Assembly: GCA_947685225.1 (NCBI GenBank) | Contig: CANTUV010000032.1 | Coordinates: 23,195,501-23,259,500 of the forward strand | DNA: 64,000 nucleotides | Direction of reading: 5' to 3' | Source: Garcia nutans | Taxonomy: Eukaryota; Streptophyta; Magnoliopsida; Malpighiales; Euphorbiaceae | In this document: piece after piece, positions 32,026 to 44,794 of the stretch | Numbering within the stretch: the stretch's first letter is position 1 | How the letters are laid out: each line of letters begins with the position of its first letter | Program-made: the position numbers and the translations under genes | The notes under the pieces: model-generated | The model's database searches: none | The model's input: only the letters and a program-made list of their open reading frames with translations | Told to the model about the DNA's origin: nothing

Positions 32026-34213
32026 TATGAGCGGGGATTTTCGCCCCCCACTCCCAGTGGAATGGTTCTTGCGACTTTGGCACTATTTAGGCTCGGGGAC
32101 TTAGAGAACACAGACCTAAGTCCGGAGAAAATGGAGTCGCCACCCGGATGGGCCGGGAAAAAGAAAGGGGTGGATGACTCGATTCCTAAGGAATCCCCAA
32201 CCCCCTAATAGGTTCTGAAAGTTGGGTACATGTGGGAAAGGTGAGAAATGGCCCAGCACCCCCACAACGCTCAGTTCATTAGAACCAGTCTCCTTTACAA
32301 GTCTTAATATTATAAAATTCTTAAATATAACAATATTATCCATATTACACACAATAATTGAAATGAAGCATCATTATATTAAAAATCAAAGCAATGTCCA
32401 AACAAAGCAAATAAATGGACACCCATCGAAGGATGGAAACATGTCCTTACATCATCCATATCTAAACTAAATAGGACACCCACCAAAAGGTAGAAACATG
32501 CCCTTTACATTGGTCTAAAATATAAAAGTAATTTAGATTACATAGAATTTAATTAATGAGGTACCCACAAAGTGGAAACATACCTCTTACGACACTTGGA
32601 GATCAAAATAAATTTGATAAAAGTAAATAACCAATCATAATAAATAAATCATTCATCAAAGATATCAATCAAAATATAAAATAAACATCCATCCATGATA
32701 AATTAAATAAATCAATCATTGAACTTAAATAAATCAAAGCATATAATAAACTACATAATCAAATATAAAATTAAATAAAGCAAGTAAAGATTCAAATTAG
32801 GGCTACTGTTTCTATTTAAGATTCTTTAATTAATGTTTAGGGTTTTTGGAATTTATTGGTTTAGGCTACTGTAAGTTTTAAGGGAATTGAAATGTATTAA
32901 GGTTTTATAATTCAAGAGATTGATAAGGTTCTTTGATTAACAAAATTAGGGTTTAAGGGATAAAATCATGAAATTAGGGTTTAGACACTTTAAAACATTT
33001 AGCTTTATAATTCGTAGCTACTGGATTGTTGTTTTTAGGCATATTGTGTTGAGTTTTGATATTTAGGTTTATAAGGCTTGAAGGATTAGGGTTAGGGTTT
33101 AGGAAAACTAGGGTTTACAGTTTTGGTTTTGAGGGAATTAGGGTTTTAGAAAAATTAGGGTTTAGAATAATTTGTTTGAGGTTCACTGTTTTGGTTTTGA
33201 AGTTGAAGAAAATAGTTTAGGGTTTTTAAAAGCTTTTGGAAATAAGAAAAATGATTTAAGGTTTTTGGAAACAAAAGAAACAATTTAGGATTTTTGGGGA
33301 CAAAAGGAATAAATTAGGGTTTTTTGAGGTTTTAGGGAAACAGAAGGATGATTTTTAGGGTTTAAGAGTGATTTAAGGTTTTTAAGGTTTAGAAAAAGTA
33401 AATTAGGGTTCTATGGTTTTTAAAATCAAAAGAAACAATTTAATGATTCAAGCTACTATAAAGAAAAAAAGATTTGATATTCATACCTTCGTTTGTTGGT
33501 TCCATCAAAAATTACTTCTTGGATGAACAAGGACAAAGGCAAGATGGCTGCCTTTGATGGATTGATTGTTTTGTTGCTTATTCTTCTCTCAAAAAGTCCG
33601 ATTGATTTCACTGCCAAAGGTTTCCCCTAGTCCGATCGTTCCAAAGTTTTTTCAGTTGTTCCTCCCCCCTGTGTTGTTTTTAGTCTTATTTATATGAAAT
33701 TTCAATGATTAATCTTAATTGTTTATGGAATTTATCATTAATTAGGAAAAGGAAACCGAAACCAAATAGAATTTAATTTTGGAAAAAATTACGTCGAAAA
33801 AATTTTGCTGGCGAAAAAGCTGCTGCGAGGATTGCCGTGGGAACCTGTGAGCTGGGCGAGCGAAATTGGCTGTGGACCATTTCGCCCATAGGACTTTCAT
33901 GCGGGCAAAGCCATTTCGGTCGTAGGATTTTCCTGCGTGCGAAATGGCAAAGCCATTTCGTCCTAACTTTTTGGCGATGAATTTTTTCGTCACAGATTTT
34001 TTCATCGCCGATTTTTATTTTTATTTTTGTTTATTTATTATTATTTATTATTTATTATTAATTATAAAAACTAAATACTAAAACTAATATTATTTAATTA
34101 AGATAACACAAAGATTATTTTGGACTAATTAAAATATATTGGACAGCACAAAAATTATTTTAGACTAATTAAAATATATTGGACCGGACTGGGTCAAAAA
34201 TTAAGGGTCTACA
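32026..34213 (-). repeat. E5 5' LTR (about 2188 bp)
   Basis: Minus-strand start TGTAGACCCTTAATTTTTGACC at 34213; end next to the primer site at 32026. It is closely similar to the E10 LTR over most of its length. Zones: GGGGATTTTCGCC block, GGACACC/GGAAACATG block (32420-32600), telobox-rich zone with about ten AAACCCTA words (32820-33420, LTR sense), and a palindrome zone with CGAAATGGC (33940-33948) and GCCATTTCG (33952-33960). No coding sequence. Confidence 0.9.
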
Positions 34214-37200
34214 TATAGGAAGGCCATTCTTATCAAATGCTGGAGCAATGATTGATGTCCGTGGAGGAAAACTCACCTCGCAAGTAGGAGAGGAAAATGT
34301 GGAGTTCAATTTAATACAAGCTGCTAGACATCCTGTATTTGTTGATCATTGTTTTCTAGTTCATGTTATCAATGAGTGTGTGCAACAATTTTATGAGAAA
34401 AATGTTAAAAATTCTTTAAAAAATTGTCTTACACAAAGTTTCATTGCAGAAGATGAAAATAAAGAAGTTACTGCTTATGCTTCAGCATTAGAGATAACTC
34501 CACTGATGTACTTTCAGAAGTTTGAAGCACTTGACAAATATAAAACCTTACCTCCTCCTTCTATTGAAACAACTCCAGAATTGGAATTAAAACCTCTTCC
34601 AAATCATCTCAGGTATGTATATATTGCACCCAATAATACCTTGTCTATTATTGTCAACGCTAATTTGTCAGAAATTCAGATGAGTCAAAACTTGAATTCA
34701 ATCATCTCAGGTATGCATAGGGTTTTATTAGAAGAAAATTCTAAGCCTGTAATAGATCAACAAAGATTATTGAATCCAAATATGAAAGAAGTGGTAAAGG
34801 AAGAAGTGACAAAGTTATTAGATGCAAGAATAATTATCAAATTTTTGATAGTTCTTGGGTAATTCCTATACATGTAGTTCCTAAAAAATTTGGGATGACC
34901 ATAATTACAAATGAAAATAATGAATTAATTCCCTTAAAAATAGTCACCAGATGGCATTTTTGCATATATTATAGGAAATTGAATAAATCCTCCTAAAAAG
35001 GATCATTTTCCATTACCAATTATTCATCAAATGCTTGAAAGATTTACAGGTAATAATTATTTTTGTGATTTTTTTATTGGATTGTTATTCAGGATATTTT
35101 CAAATTCATATAGCACATGAAGATCAAGAAAAGACTACATTAAGATGTCCATATGGTACTTTTGTGTATCGAAGAATGACCTTGGGATTATGTAATGCAC
35201 TAATAACTTTTCAACGATGCATGATGGCTATATTTTCTGATATTGTATAATCAATTGTTGAAATTTTAATGGATGATTTTACAGTTTATGGTTCCACTTT
35301 TGATGATTATTTACAACATTTGGAACATGTACTTAAAAAAATATGAAGAAACAAACTTTGTTCTCAATTGTGAAAAATGCCACTTTATGGTAGAAGAAGG
35401 AATTATACTTGGACACAAGGTTTCTAAAGGAGGAATTGAAGTAGATAGAGCTAAAATAGAAATCATTAAAAAGCTCCCACCACCAACTAATGTGAAAGGA
35501 GTTTGAATTTTCTTAGGACATGAAGGGTTTTATAGGTATTTTATTAAAGATTTTTGAAAAATTACTAAACGCTTATGTGAATTATTAAATAAAGATTTTG
35601 TTTTTAATTTTTCTAATAAATGTTTAATTGCTTTTAACAGGTTAAAAGCAACTCTTATGATAACTCCTATTATCTCAACACCAGATTGATCTTTACCTTT
35701 TGAGCTCATGTGTGATGCTAGTGATTATGCAATTAGGGCTGTTTTGATTCAAAGAAATGATAAGAAAAGTCATGTCATCTGCTATGCAAGCTGAACCCTT
35801 GACGACACTAAAATACATTATGCTACAACAAAAAAAGGAAATGCTTGCTATAGTTTTTTCTTTGGATAAATTTAGATCTTACCATTTAGTCTATAAAGTT
35901 ATTGTTTATACTGACCATGCAGTAATCAAATATCTTATGTGCAAAAGGAAGTTAAATCAAGACTAATTAGGTGGTTTTACTTTTCCAAGAATTTGATCTT
36001 GAAATAAAAGATAAAAAAAGGAGCTGAAAATTTGTTGGCAGATCACCTATCAAGATTGGAGAACCAAATGAATAAAGAAGCACCGCCTATCAATGAGTCA
36101 TTACTTGATGAACAACTTTTCTCTGTTAAAAATTCTAATCCCTGGTATGCTGATTTTGTTAATTATTTAGCAGGTAATGTTCTTCCAATCCAAACTATCG
36201 TATGCTCAAAGGAAGAAATTTCTTTCTAACATTAAACATTATATATGGGAGGAACCTCTCCTATTTAAGCATTGTAGGGATGGAATGATTCGTATATGCT
36301 TACCATAATAAGAGATTAAAAGTATTTTGGAGTTTTATAATTCGAACGAATGTGGTGGTCACTCCATCACTTCTAAAATAATTGCTAAAATTTGGCAATC
36401 TAGATTCTTCTAGCCAACAATGTACAAAAGACACAAGTGCTTTTGTTCAGTCATGTGATCATTGTCAATGAATTGGGAATATTTCAAAAGACAAGACATG
36501 AAACTCAATTCAATCCTTGAAGTTGAACTTTTTGATGTTTGGGGAATTGATTTTATGGGAGCCTTTCCACCTTCATTCAATATTCAATATATCTTGATGG
36601 TAGTTGATTATGTGTCAAAATGGGTTGAAGCAATCACAAGCCCAACAAATGATGCTAAAGTGGTAACTAAGTTCATTCAAAAGAATATTTTTCACAAGGT
36701 TCAGAGTTCCTAGAGCTATGATTAGTGATGGTGGTACTCATTTTTGTAATAAGAGCTTTGACACTCTTCTTAAGAAACATGGAGTACACTATAAGGTGGC
36801 GACACCTTATCACCCTCAGACCAGTGGATAAGTGGAAATATCAAATAGGGAACTTAAATGGATTTTGGAGAAAACAGTTAGCACTTCAAGAAAAGATTGG
36901 TCTTTTAAATTACATGATGCACTTTGGACTTATAGAACAGCTTTCAAACCGCAATTGGTATGTCAGAATTAAACATGGATCTAAAAGTAGTAGGACAAAA
37001 GTGACTTTTGCAATTGAGTGGGTTGGATGAAATTTGATTTCACGCTTATGAAAATGCCAAGATTTACAAAGAAAAAATAAAAGCATGGCATGAAAAGTTA
37101 ATCCAGCCAAAGCAATTCCATGAAGGACATCAAGTTTTGTTGAAAAATTCAAGACTAAGGCTTTTTCCTAGAAAGTTAAAGTCTAATTGGTTGAGACCAT

Positions 37201-37343
37201 TCCAAATTGTAAAGGTTAATGCTTATAGAACAATAGACATTCAAAATCAAAGAGGAGAAACTTTCAAAGAAAATGGCCAACGTTTAAAGCCTTTTTATGT
37301 TGGAGATCCAATAGACATTGGAAGTGTTTATCACTTCAAGTAA
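34214..37343 (+). pseudogene. E6 Athila-type pol (protease to integrase), decayed
   Basis: Plus-strand frames give a protease end (IGRPFLSNAGAMIDVRGGKL, QVGEENVEFNL), then RT (DARIIIKFL; CPYGTFVYRRMTLGLCNA; MDDFTVYGSTFDDY; NCEKCHFMVEEGIILGHKVS), RNase H (CDASDYAI; VYTDHAVIKYL; ADHLSRLE), and integrase (WGIDFMGAFPPS; VDYVSKWVEA; SNRELKWI-like; ending KENGQRLKPFY). These are Athila signatures. At least seven frame changes and several stops break it. It starts abruptly at the E5 LTR boundary, inside the protease, so gag and 5' LTR of E6 are not in this window. Confidence 0.88.
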
Positions 37344-38087
37344 AACTCAAGACATAGAAAGTCAAGCTATTGACTATAAACATAGCTCTTGTTGGGAGGT
37401 AGCCCAATTATATTTATGTTTTTGTTTGAATTTGTATTTTGTTTCCTTTAAAAATTTTCATTAATTTATGTTAATTTTTATTTTTCTCAAGTGGTTGGAA
37501 TTGAGAAAAATAAAAAATCAAAGTAAAAGGAGAGCCACGACAGTGACATATCAGTACTATGGGCTCGGACTTCAACTAGAACCTGTTACAATTAAAAGAG
37601 CAAGAAAAAAATTAAAGTGGCAGAAGGAGATCGAATGCCACGACCATGGCATGAGGAACCCACGGCCATGGGAATTCAAACCATTCTATCCAAACATTGA
37701 AGCAGGCTAAGACAGGATTAGATTAAAGGCCACAACCATGGTAACCAAGATGCCACGCCCGTGGGATTAACATTGAAACTACCAAAAATTTTCTAAAGGT
37801 CAAAATTTATACCATGGCCGTGGCATGTAGAGCCCACGACTATGGGAATAAACTTGAATCTATTTAAAAATTGACAAAATACCCTATGCCCATGGCTTAG
37901 AGGCCCACATCGGTGGTGTACCAGCTCCTATATAAGCATCATGTTTTTATCTCTCTCCTCATTTTGGAAACCCTGGCTGCTATTTCAAATCCCATGACCC
38001 CAACCTACTTTCCCATGCCCAAAATCACTTTGAAACACCAAATTTCACCAAACAATTACTAAGTTTCATCACTTTTCTCAAATTAAA
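37344..38087 (+). other. E6 spacer with CCATGG word array
   Basis: Non-coding region between pol and the ORF-1 gene. It starts with an Athila-like GTTGGGAGGTAGCCCAAT block (37392). Between about 37630 and 37920 there are four ~80-90-bp modules containing CCACGACCATGGCATG, CCCACGGCCATGGGA, CCATGGCCGTGGCATG and similar palindromic words. No gene is seen. Confidence 0.7.
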
Positions 38088-39167
38088 ATGACAAGAAGCA
38101 AGACTCAAGCCAAGCAATCCAAGGGAGAAAGCTCCAAGAGGAGGAGAGAAGTGGAATCTTCATCAAATTCATCTCTACCTTTATTTCCACCTCTTCAACC
38201 CCTAAATAGGTATCCTCCAATTCAATTTCGGAATGAAGTGCAGTACAAAAGGTACCATAAACTTAATTCTCAAAGAATAGTGCCCTCTAGATTCATTGGT
38301 GAAGATGTTGTTGAAAAGTTATCTTAGAATAATGACTTAGTGATACTATTTACCGCTGTGAATTGGTTATCATTTGCAACCATGCATTTTCCTACTTATG
38401 CCAAGATTACCTTAGAATTTTTTAGCACTTTTATGTTAACTCCTCTGGATAGGTTCAATAGGCACAATGGCAAAGTAAGTTTTTTATTGGCTAACACTAA
38501 TTATGATTGGGATATTTCTACTTTTGGAGATGCCATAGGAATGGTAGGATTACATGGAACTTATGGATTTGTTGAAGGGTTTAAAGAACAAGAGACTTGG
38601 ACTAGGTTAGGCGGGCTTAATCAATTTAATAGTAAGAGCTCCAAGGCCACTAATTTTACTATTCCACTCTATGGGTATATTCATATTGTCTTAGCTAATA
38701 CTACTTTTTGAAGAGGTGAAAGTCAAGGAAATGTAAATTTTAAGGAACTGCATTTTTTCTATTGTGCCTTAGAAAGGGAAAAATTTAATGTCGGGTATTG
38801 GTTTGCAAAAAGGTGTGAAGAATTTATTAAACCAAGGGGAAAGTTAGTCATTGGGAGACTAATTACTAAAACTACAGATTTTTTTGGTATTCATTATGAT
38901 AATCTTACACCGGTTCCTGGAAAAACCACAATTGACATGATAATGGTTCTTCCAATGAGATTTGCTAAAACAAGAGGACAAATATATGTAGCTTTAGGTC
39001 CTATGGATGCTAATATTAAAATTGATAATGATGAATTAATGAGAGAGGTTGATGATTTTGAGGACACCAAAGAGCAACATCATTCTCTTCCTCACCCTTC
39101 AGAGGACAAACCTTTTGCTCCACCTAACTCATTTGAGCATTTTTCTAACAGACTTGATTCTTTTTAG
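38088..39167 (+). pseudogene. E6 ATHILA ORF-1 type gene
   Basis: One frame of about 360 codons from ATG 38088 (MTRSKTQAKQSKGESSKRRR), broken only by TAG at 38325-38327 and TGA at 38709-38711. It starts with a basic, serine-rich stretch, then RYHKLNSQRIVPSRFIGE, PTYAKITLEFFSTFML, SSKATNFTIPLYGYIHIVL, ESQGNVNFKELHFFYCAL and a glutamate-rich tail. This follows the pattern of the ATHILA ORF-1 family (PF03078, from memory). It lies downstream of integrase, where Athila elements have an extra gene sometimes called env-like; I see no signal peptide or clear membrane segment. Confidence 0.75.
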
Positions 39168-40680
39168 AATGACAAATCATAGGAATGATGCATGGAAGAA
39201 ATGCTTTGATAGCATGGAGTAGCAACTTGGAGGTGTTGAGACTAAGGTACGCACTGTCTCTTACCCAAATAACTAGATTAAGCGAGCAAATCACTACCTT
39301 TTTTTGCCTAGTTTGGCATGTACTACCCACCTCCATAATAGCCCCCTTCACCTTGCAATAATGATGGTGATGGAGATCACTGAGGACATTGATATTTATA
39401 GTTTCAGGGAGTTTTCAATTTGTTTTGGCAGTTGAACTTATGGTACTTTCATTAGTTAATTTTTCTTTTCTTTTTTGGATATTTTACATTATGCTTGTTT
39501 TTGAGTTTTTTTTTTTATGTGGATGGTTACATTTATTTTTTTATTGAATGTGCTTTAGTATTTTGAATTTTTATGTTAAATATGGGTTTGTATGAATTTT
39601 ATTTGATATAAAATAAATATATACATAATAATAATTTTAAAGATGATTGGATTTCTCTGAGTTATTCTAGAGTAAAATTCATTATAGACTACTTATATGT
39701 TATTTATGTGTTAAAAGTTTTGAAATATAAGGTCAAAATTTGATAAAATAACTATATCTTATGGATTTTGAACCAAATAAACCCTTTTATTTAGTTGAAA
39801 ATAATTGATTATGAATATTTGCAAAAAGCTTATATTCTTTCATATTATTTTCTGCCTAGGTCTAGAACATGTTTAAAAGAGCTTTCAAGATGAAATTGAA
39901 CCTTGCTAAATAAAGATAAAATAATTTAGGCATTGTTTGTTAAACCAAAATCTTATATCTACCATATTTAAATATTGCCTATATTTTACCCCTTTTGGCC
40001 TAAAATAAAGATTTTTAGTTTGACTTTTTCTTTGATTTATTTTACAAAAACTACTACCCTTTTTAAGGTTACTTTTCTTTTGAAAAAAAAGAGTTCTCAA
40101 ATTTATTTCATTATGGATCCTTTAAATAGATTCTTAATTTTAAAGTTTGGGGGAGTTTATTTATGTACATATATAAAAAAAATTTATAAATAAATTGAAT
40201 AAACTCGCCTAAACAAATAAAAGAAAGTAAGCAAGAAGCTAAGGTCAAAGGATTCTTCAGTATGCAAAAATAAGGAATGCTTTTTGAAAGGAAAGTAACC
40301 TATTTCAATCAAGCATTATTCTAGCCCTCACCTCTATAAACCCCATTACAACCCAATAAAAGTCCTTCTGATTTTCTTTAATTTAGTGAGCCATATTAGT
40401 AGAGAAAGCTCAATTAAATATGCATATGAGAATATGCTCAGTTTGCATAAAAAGAATATTTGCTATTCTAAAAGTTTAATGATTGATTGCAATTGATTAA
40501 ATTTCTTGGGTAAAGAAGGGGAGAATGAAATAAGTAAAGTTATGAATTTAAATTTAAGATTTACATTTTGAAGTTTTAATTGTTTAAATTTTTATTCATA
40601 AACGAAAGATACAAGAAATTCTATTGTGGAAAATTTAAAATTACTTGAGGATAAATAATGATTTAAGTTTGGGGGAGTTT
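39168..40680 (+). other. E6 3' untranslated region with two polypurine-like tracts
   Basis: AT-rich, no credible gene. The tract AAGTTTGGGGGAGTTTA occurs at about 40144 and, nearly identical, at about 40668-40681 just before the LTR. The second is the expected plus-strand primer; the first may be an auxiliary tract. Confidence 0.65.
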
Positions 40681-42134
40681 AATAGACCGATATTTTGATC
40701 AATATTTTGTGAGATTCTAACCATGATTTTAATAGTTTTTCAATTGAATTTAATAGATTTTGTGTTTGTTTGAGTTAGAATTCTTATATTTTAGCTTGGA
40801 ATGGCAAGATACAAGGTTTTTAAGGAAAAATGAAGAAAAATTGAAGAAAAATCACATCCCATGCCCTTGCCAATCCAATGCCATGCCTGTGGATTTCAAC
40901 TTAAGTTTTCCATGTCAAAAGAAGAAGAAAAAGGGAAGTTCTAGAATAAAATTTAATTCCATGGCAATGGTAATCCAATGCCACGCTCATGTGATTAAAA
41001 ACCCTACTACCAAAATAAAAGAAAAGGAAGAAAAGTCAGTGTTTCAACCTCAGTTCAGAAGCCATGCCCTTTGCATACCAGCACAACCACCGTGGCCCAT
41101 TAGACTGACCTTGGCAGCTGAAAAGGAAATTTTGAAAATGAACACACCAACCAAGTTTTACTTCAACCTTTTCTAGTTTTTTCTCCACTAAAGAAGTTTT
41201 CAAGCACTCTATATAGACACACTTCCTCCAAGGTTTCAAAAAAAGGGAAGAAGTAGAAGATTTAGATTAGAATTATTCAAGAAATAAAATTAGTTCTAGA
41301 GTTTCTTTGGAAAGAAGAGTGAAGCGAGTATCAAGGAAGAATCCAAGATCCAAGTGGAAGTTTTCTTCAGTCTAAAAGAATTAGAGTTTCATCTTTATTT
41401 TTCTTTAAATTATAATGTTCTCAATGATTATTTTTAATATTTGCATTTCTTATTTTTCTATTATGAGGAACTAACTCTCATATTAGGGCTAACCCCATAT
41501 ATGGAATTTATTATGGTATAATAAATGCTTATTTGATTTAGTTAAGTTTACCCTTGGTTATTTTGTTATCTTTGATCTTAATACTTTAATTATTTAGCCA
41601 ATAATTAATTGAATTGAGATGTTGTGTGATGAAGTGAGAGTGGAAGTACGATATTAGTTCATAGAGGTAACAATCTTAAGAAAGTTTTTACTTAGAGATA
41701 AAGTTAACACTTAAGAGGTTAATTCAAGATTCTCATATAACCTAATGAATTGATTTAATTACTTATGATCATAAGAGTAGACGTACGGATTAAATTAATA
41801 TTGGTTCTAGTACTTGAGAGAGACTTGAACTTGATTTAGGAGAATTTGACCAATAATGAAAGGGAAACTAAGTTAAACCAATATTTTTGAAATACATAGT
41901 AATTCAATAAAGGTGGCTTAACCCTAAGTTTGCAATTTGATAGATTTAAGATTTGAAGCATGTTATTTTAATTCAAAGTTTAATCAATAAATAAAATTTT
42001 ATCATAAAAATAATAATCAGTTTAATTGTTTAGTACTTAGAAATAGCCTCCTAGTGAGAATAATACTCTACTTATCACTTTATCACTTGATTTCGACTTG
42101 TGCACTTACAGACAAATTAGGCACGATTCTAACA
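40681..42134 (+). repeat. E6 3' LTR (Athila, boundaries approximate)
   Basis: It begins after the polypurine tract near 40681 (TTAATAGACCG) and ends near 42134 in TTGTGCACTTACAG...CGATTCTAACA, an Athila-like LTR end. It includes CCATGCC/GCCATGG words at 40858-41000 like those in the spacer at 37630-37920. The 5' partner LTR is absent, so the ends are judged by motif only. Confidence 0.6.
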
Positions 42135-43550
42135 ATGATCATGTGCATCACTATTGAGATTTCTTTTCAAAGTTTTGAAAAATAGAAATATGTATAGACA
42201 TGTGCAAGATCATGCGGGTGATCATGCATGTTATTGCTGGAATATCTTTTTAAAGTTTAAAGGGCAAATATTTGCATGGGTAGATGCATGACCATACAGG
42301 TGATCATGTATATTATTGTTAAAACTTCTTTTCAAGATTTAATCAATACTTCAACTCAATTAAACCAATAAGGTAATATCTAACACTCCAAAACACAATT
42401 AAATTGAAGTCGAAGATTTCATATACATTTTCTATCCTCAAACAAATATTTCATATTTCAATACTTCAAATTACTTTTAAAACAAAATCTTTTCACATAC
42501 TTCAAATAACCATGTAAGCATAAGCCCCTTCAAAATCAATTAATTTAACATTCTAATATCTCCAAATTAGTTTTACATAATATTTATTATGATAAGGATC
42601 TTTCTTTCCTAAATACCAAATTTTCCACAAGTCTAATGTCCATCAAACCCTAAATTTACCCATAACTCTAAATCATTACTTATATACATTCAATAATTTA
42701 TTTTAAAACATAAATTTATTTATGAACTATCAAATACTTTCTTTATTCATTACAAAAGTAATTTTACTTTCAAGGAAACAACTTTCAATAATCAATTCTT
42801 TACAAATCACTTCAAACATATTTCTTTCATGATCAATCACATATAATCAAAACACAAGCTTCTTTAATAATCAAAATTAAGATAAAATCAATTAATAGAA
42901 AAATAAATAATATACAAGCACTAAACTCTTTGAAAATGCTATTCCATCACTTTCCCTTCAATCTTTTATTTTGATAATGTTTTTCTTGATAGATCAAGCT
43001 TAAAATAGCTAAAATCCATAAAAACTTGGCTTTTCTATAAATTCTCTATGATTTCTAGGGTAAGAAATGGAAGAAGAAGAAAAAGAAATGAAGATGGAGG
43101 TAGATGATGAAGATGGCAGTTTGGAGGAGTGTGGAAAATGCTAGAAATTCTTTTATATAGGCTTTAGATTTTTTTATCTAATACACTCACTCATACCATT
43201 ATTTCGGTATACCGATTTTTTAAAATTAACTATTAATATGATTTTTAACCTGGTAACATTGTAAAAATAATTACTTTAGCTATTTTAAAACCTCATTATC
43301 CATATTTCACATTTCAATTACGGTACAAGTTTATTTAAAGGCCATTAGGACATTTTCGTAATTTCTTGCCCCTTTAAAAATCTTTTTCCAGAAATACTGA
43401 TATTTAATTTTTCACTTATTAGGGTTTAATCAACTTTATTTCTACCAATTCTAAATATTCAAACTAAATATAATATGATAATCAATCCAATGTACACTTT
43501 ATATACACTTAATTTAGAAAATCAGTACTTAAAATTTTCAGGGCATTATA
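42135..43550 (-). repeat. E7 3' LTR (Tekay-like, truncated) with 82-bp repeats
   Basis: The minus-strand LTR start (TATAATGCCCTG) is at 43550, next to a polypurine-like tract. The left end is cut at the E6 LTR. Three ~82-bp tandem copies with a GATCATG core (42137, 42219, 42302) lie near that end. The GAAGAAGAAG zone (43068-43110) matches the position of similar sequence in E4. No gene is seen. Confidence 0.6.
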
Positions 43551-43916
43551 ATTCTCACCCTCTTAAGAAATTTCATCCTCAAAATTTATATATATGTTAT
43601 AATTCATTCCTCAGATTCTAATAAATTATTACACTTCCCCTACGTTACTCTGATATATCTCTTTAACTACTCTTATTATGTTTTCCTTTCATATCTTTCT
43701 TTTTCAATAAGAAATATTGTGCACTCCAAATAATACACTCTGAATTCTTAATCAATTAGTTTTATGAAGTCATTCTACTACCATAAACATATGAAATATC
43801 AATTATATCAAAATACATATCAATTTATTAAATTCACAGAACTTAGACAATTAGATTTCACTTCTCATTATACCGCATGCTAGAAACAACTAAACCTGAG
43901 CTTTGATACTACCAAA
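43551..43916 (-). other. E7 residual internal region (366 bp)
   Basis: Only the ends of an internal region remain: a polypurine-like tract at 43551-43575 (complement GAGGATGAAATTTCTTAAGA, then GGGTGAGAAT) and a degenerate tRNA-iMet primer site at about 43901-43916 (complement GGTAGTATCAAAGC). All gag-pol is missing. Confidence 0.65.
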
Positions 43917-44794
43917 TGTAACATCCCTTGACAATTCTCTTAAAGAACTTTCAAAGAATGTCACTCAACATACTATCTAGCTTGTAATAATTCAAGATCA
44001 TAATTTAGATAATGCTAATGACAGTTTAATCAACTTTATCGACAAAGTCTCTTTTGAATTTTTCACTAAATAAAAATTTTCAAATACTAAATCACAACCT
44101 ATCATATAACATTCCATTTTAATTATTATTTTTTTTGTATTTATTTTTTTGACATTCAAACCAACTCTAACATCTCCAATAGAAACCAACACTATCCATA
44201 TATCAAAGTATCTATTATAAACTCAATAGTTCACACTATAATATATTTATGAAGTATTACAATAATTTGTAGTCATTAAGTCTCTAAATAGAAATACTTT
44301 AACCATGCTTACAAACTTGTACAACTTTCCAATGTTATCAATTGCAATATATAGTACATGAATTTTATATACAATTGATATATACAAAGTATTCACTACA
44401 GTATCAATAGTTCCGGACATCTTCACTGTAAATCCTTTACTTTCTTCGTTCCATTATACCTTCATGTCAAAAACATTCTAACACGCTAAGCTAATTGCTT
44501 AGTGGTGCTTATATATATAATTATATATATACATTTTGCCATTTTGCTAATTAAATTACTCTACAATGACATCAATTTAATTAAATAAGCACTTTCTTTA
44601 ACAAATTAAACTATTTCTGAAAATTGTACATTATCATTAACAATCTAACTCAATATTGTTTTCTTCTCTCAATGGTATAGTTATTACTTTGAGTATATTT
44701 TGACACTCATACAACAATAGTTATTTATTATCATTATCTATTTTATAGTTTTTTTTTTGTATTTTCGGTTATTATGATAAACTTTCCTTCAATT
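43917..44794 (-). repeat. E7 5' LTR (truncated)
   Basis: Starts TGTAACATCCCTTGAC at about 43917 and contains ACACGCTAAGCTAATTGCTTAG (about 44491), homologous to the block at 10393 of the E4 LTR at the same distance from the LTR end. It is cut at about 44794 where E8 gag begins. Confidence 0.65.

Larger units (their letters stand above)
19904..34213 (-). mobile_element. E5: large Tat/Ogre-type retrotransposon with antisense genes
   Basis: Minus-strand order: 5' LTR 34213-32026, primer site 32024, leader, gag 30850, protease with G-patch, RT, RNase H, second RNase H, integrase ending 25251, then a non-coding strip, two plus-strand genes (24830-23494 and 23070-20716) and a 68-bp tandem repeat field (20282-19904). 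The 3' LTR is missing; the element is cut at 19903/19904. The remaining internal region alone is over 12 kb. Extra genes between integrase and 3' LTR, some antisense, are known for Tat-lineage elements. E5 is inserted in E6: E6 protease starts directly at 34214. Confidence 0.85.

Noticed and set aside
9151..34213. Reading 9151-18031 as the 3' LTR partner of the E5 5' LTR
   Set aside because: The terminal ~100 bp and the palindrome word differ clearly; the E5 LTR matches E10 instead. The two LTRs therefore do not come from one insertion.
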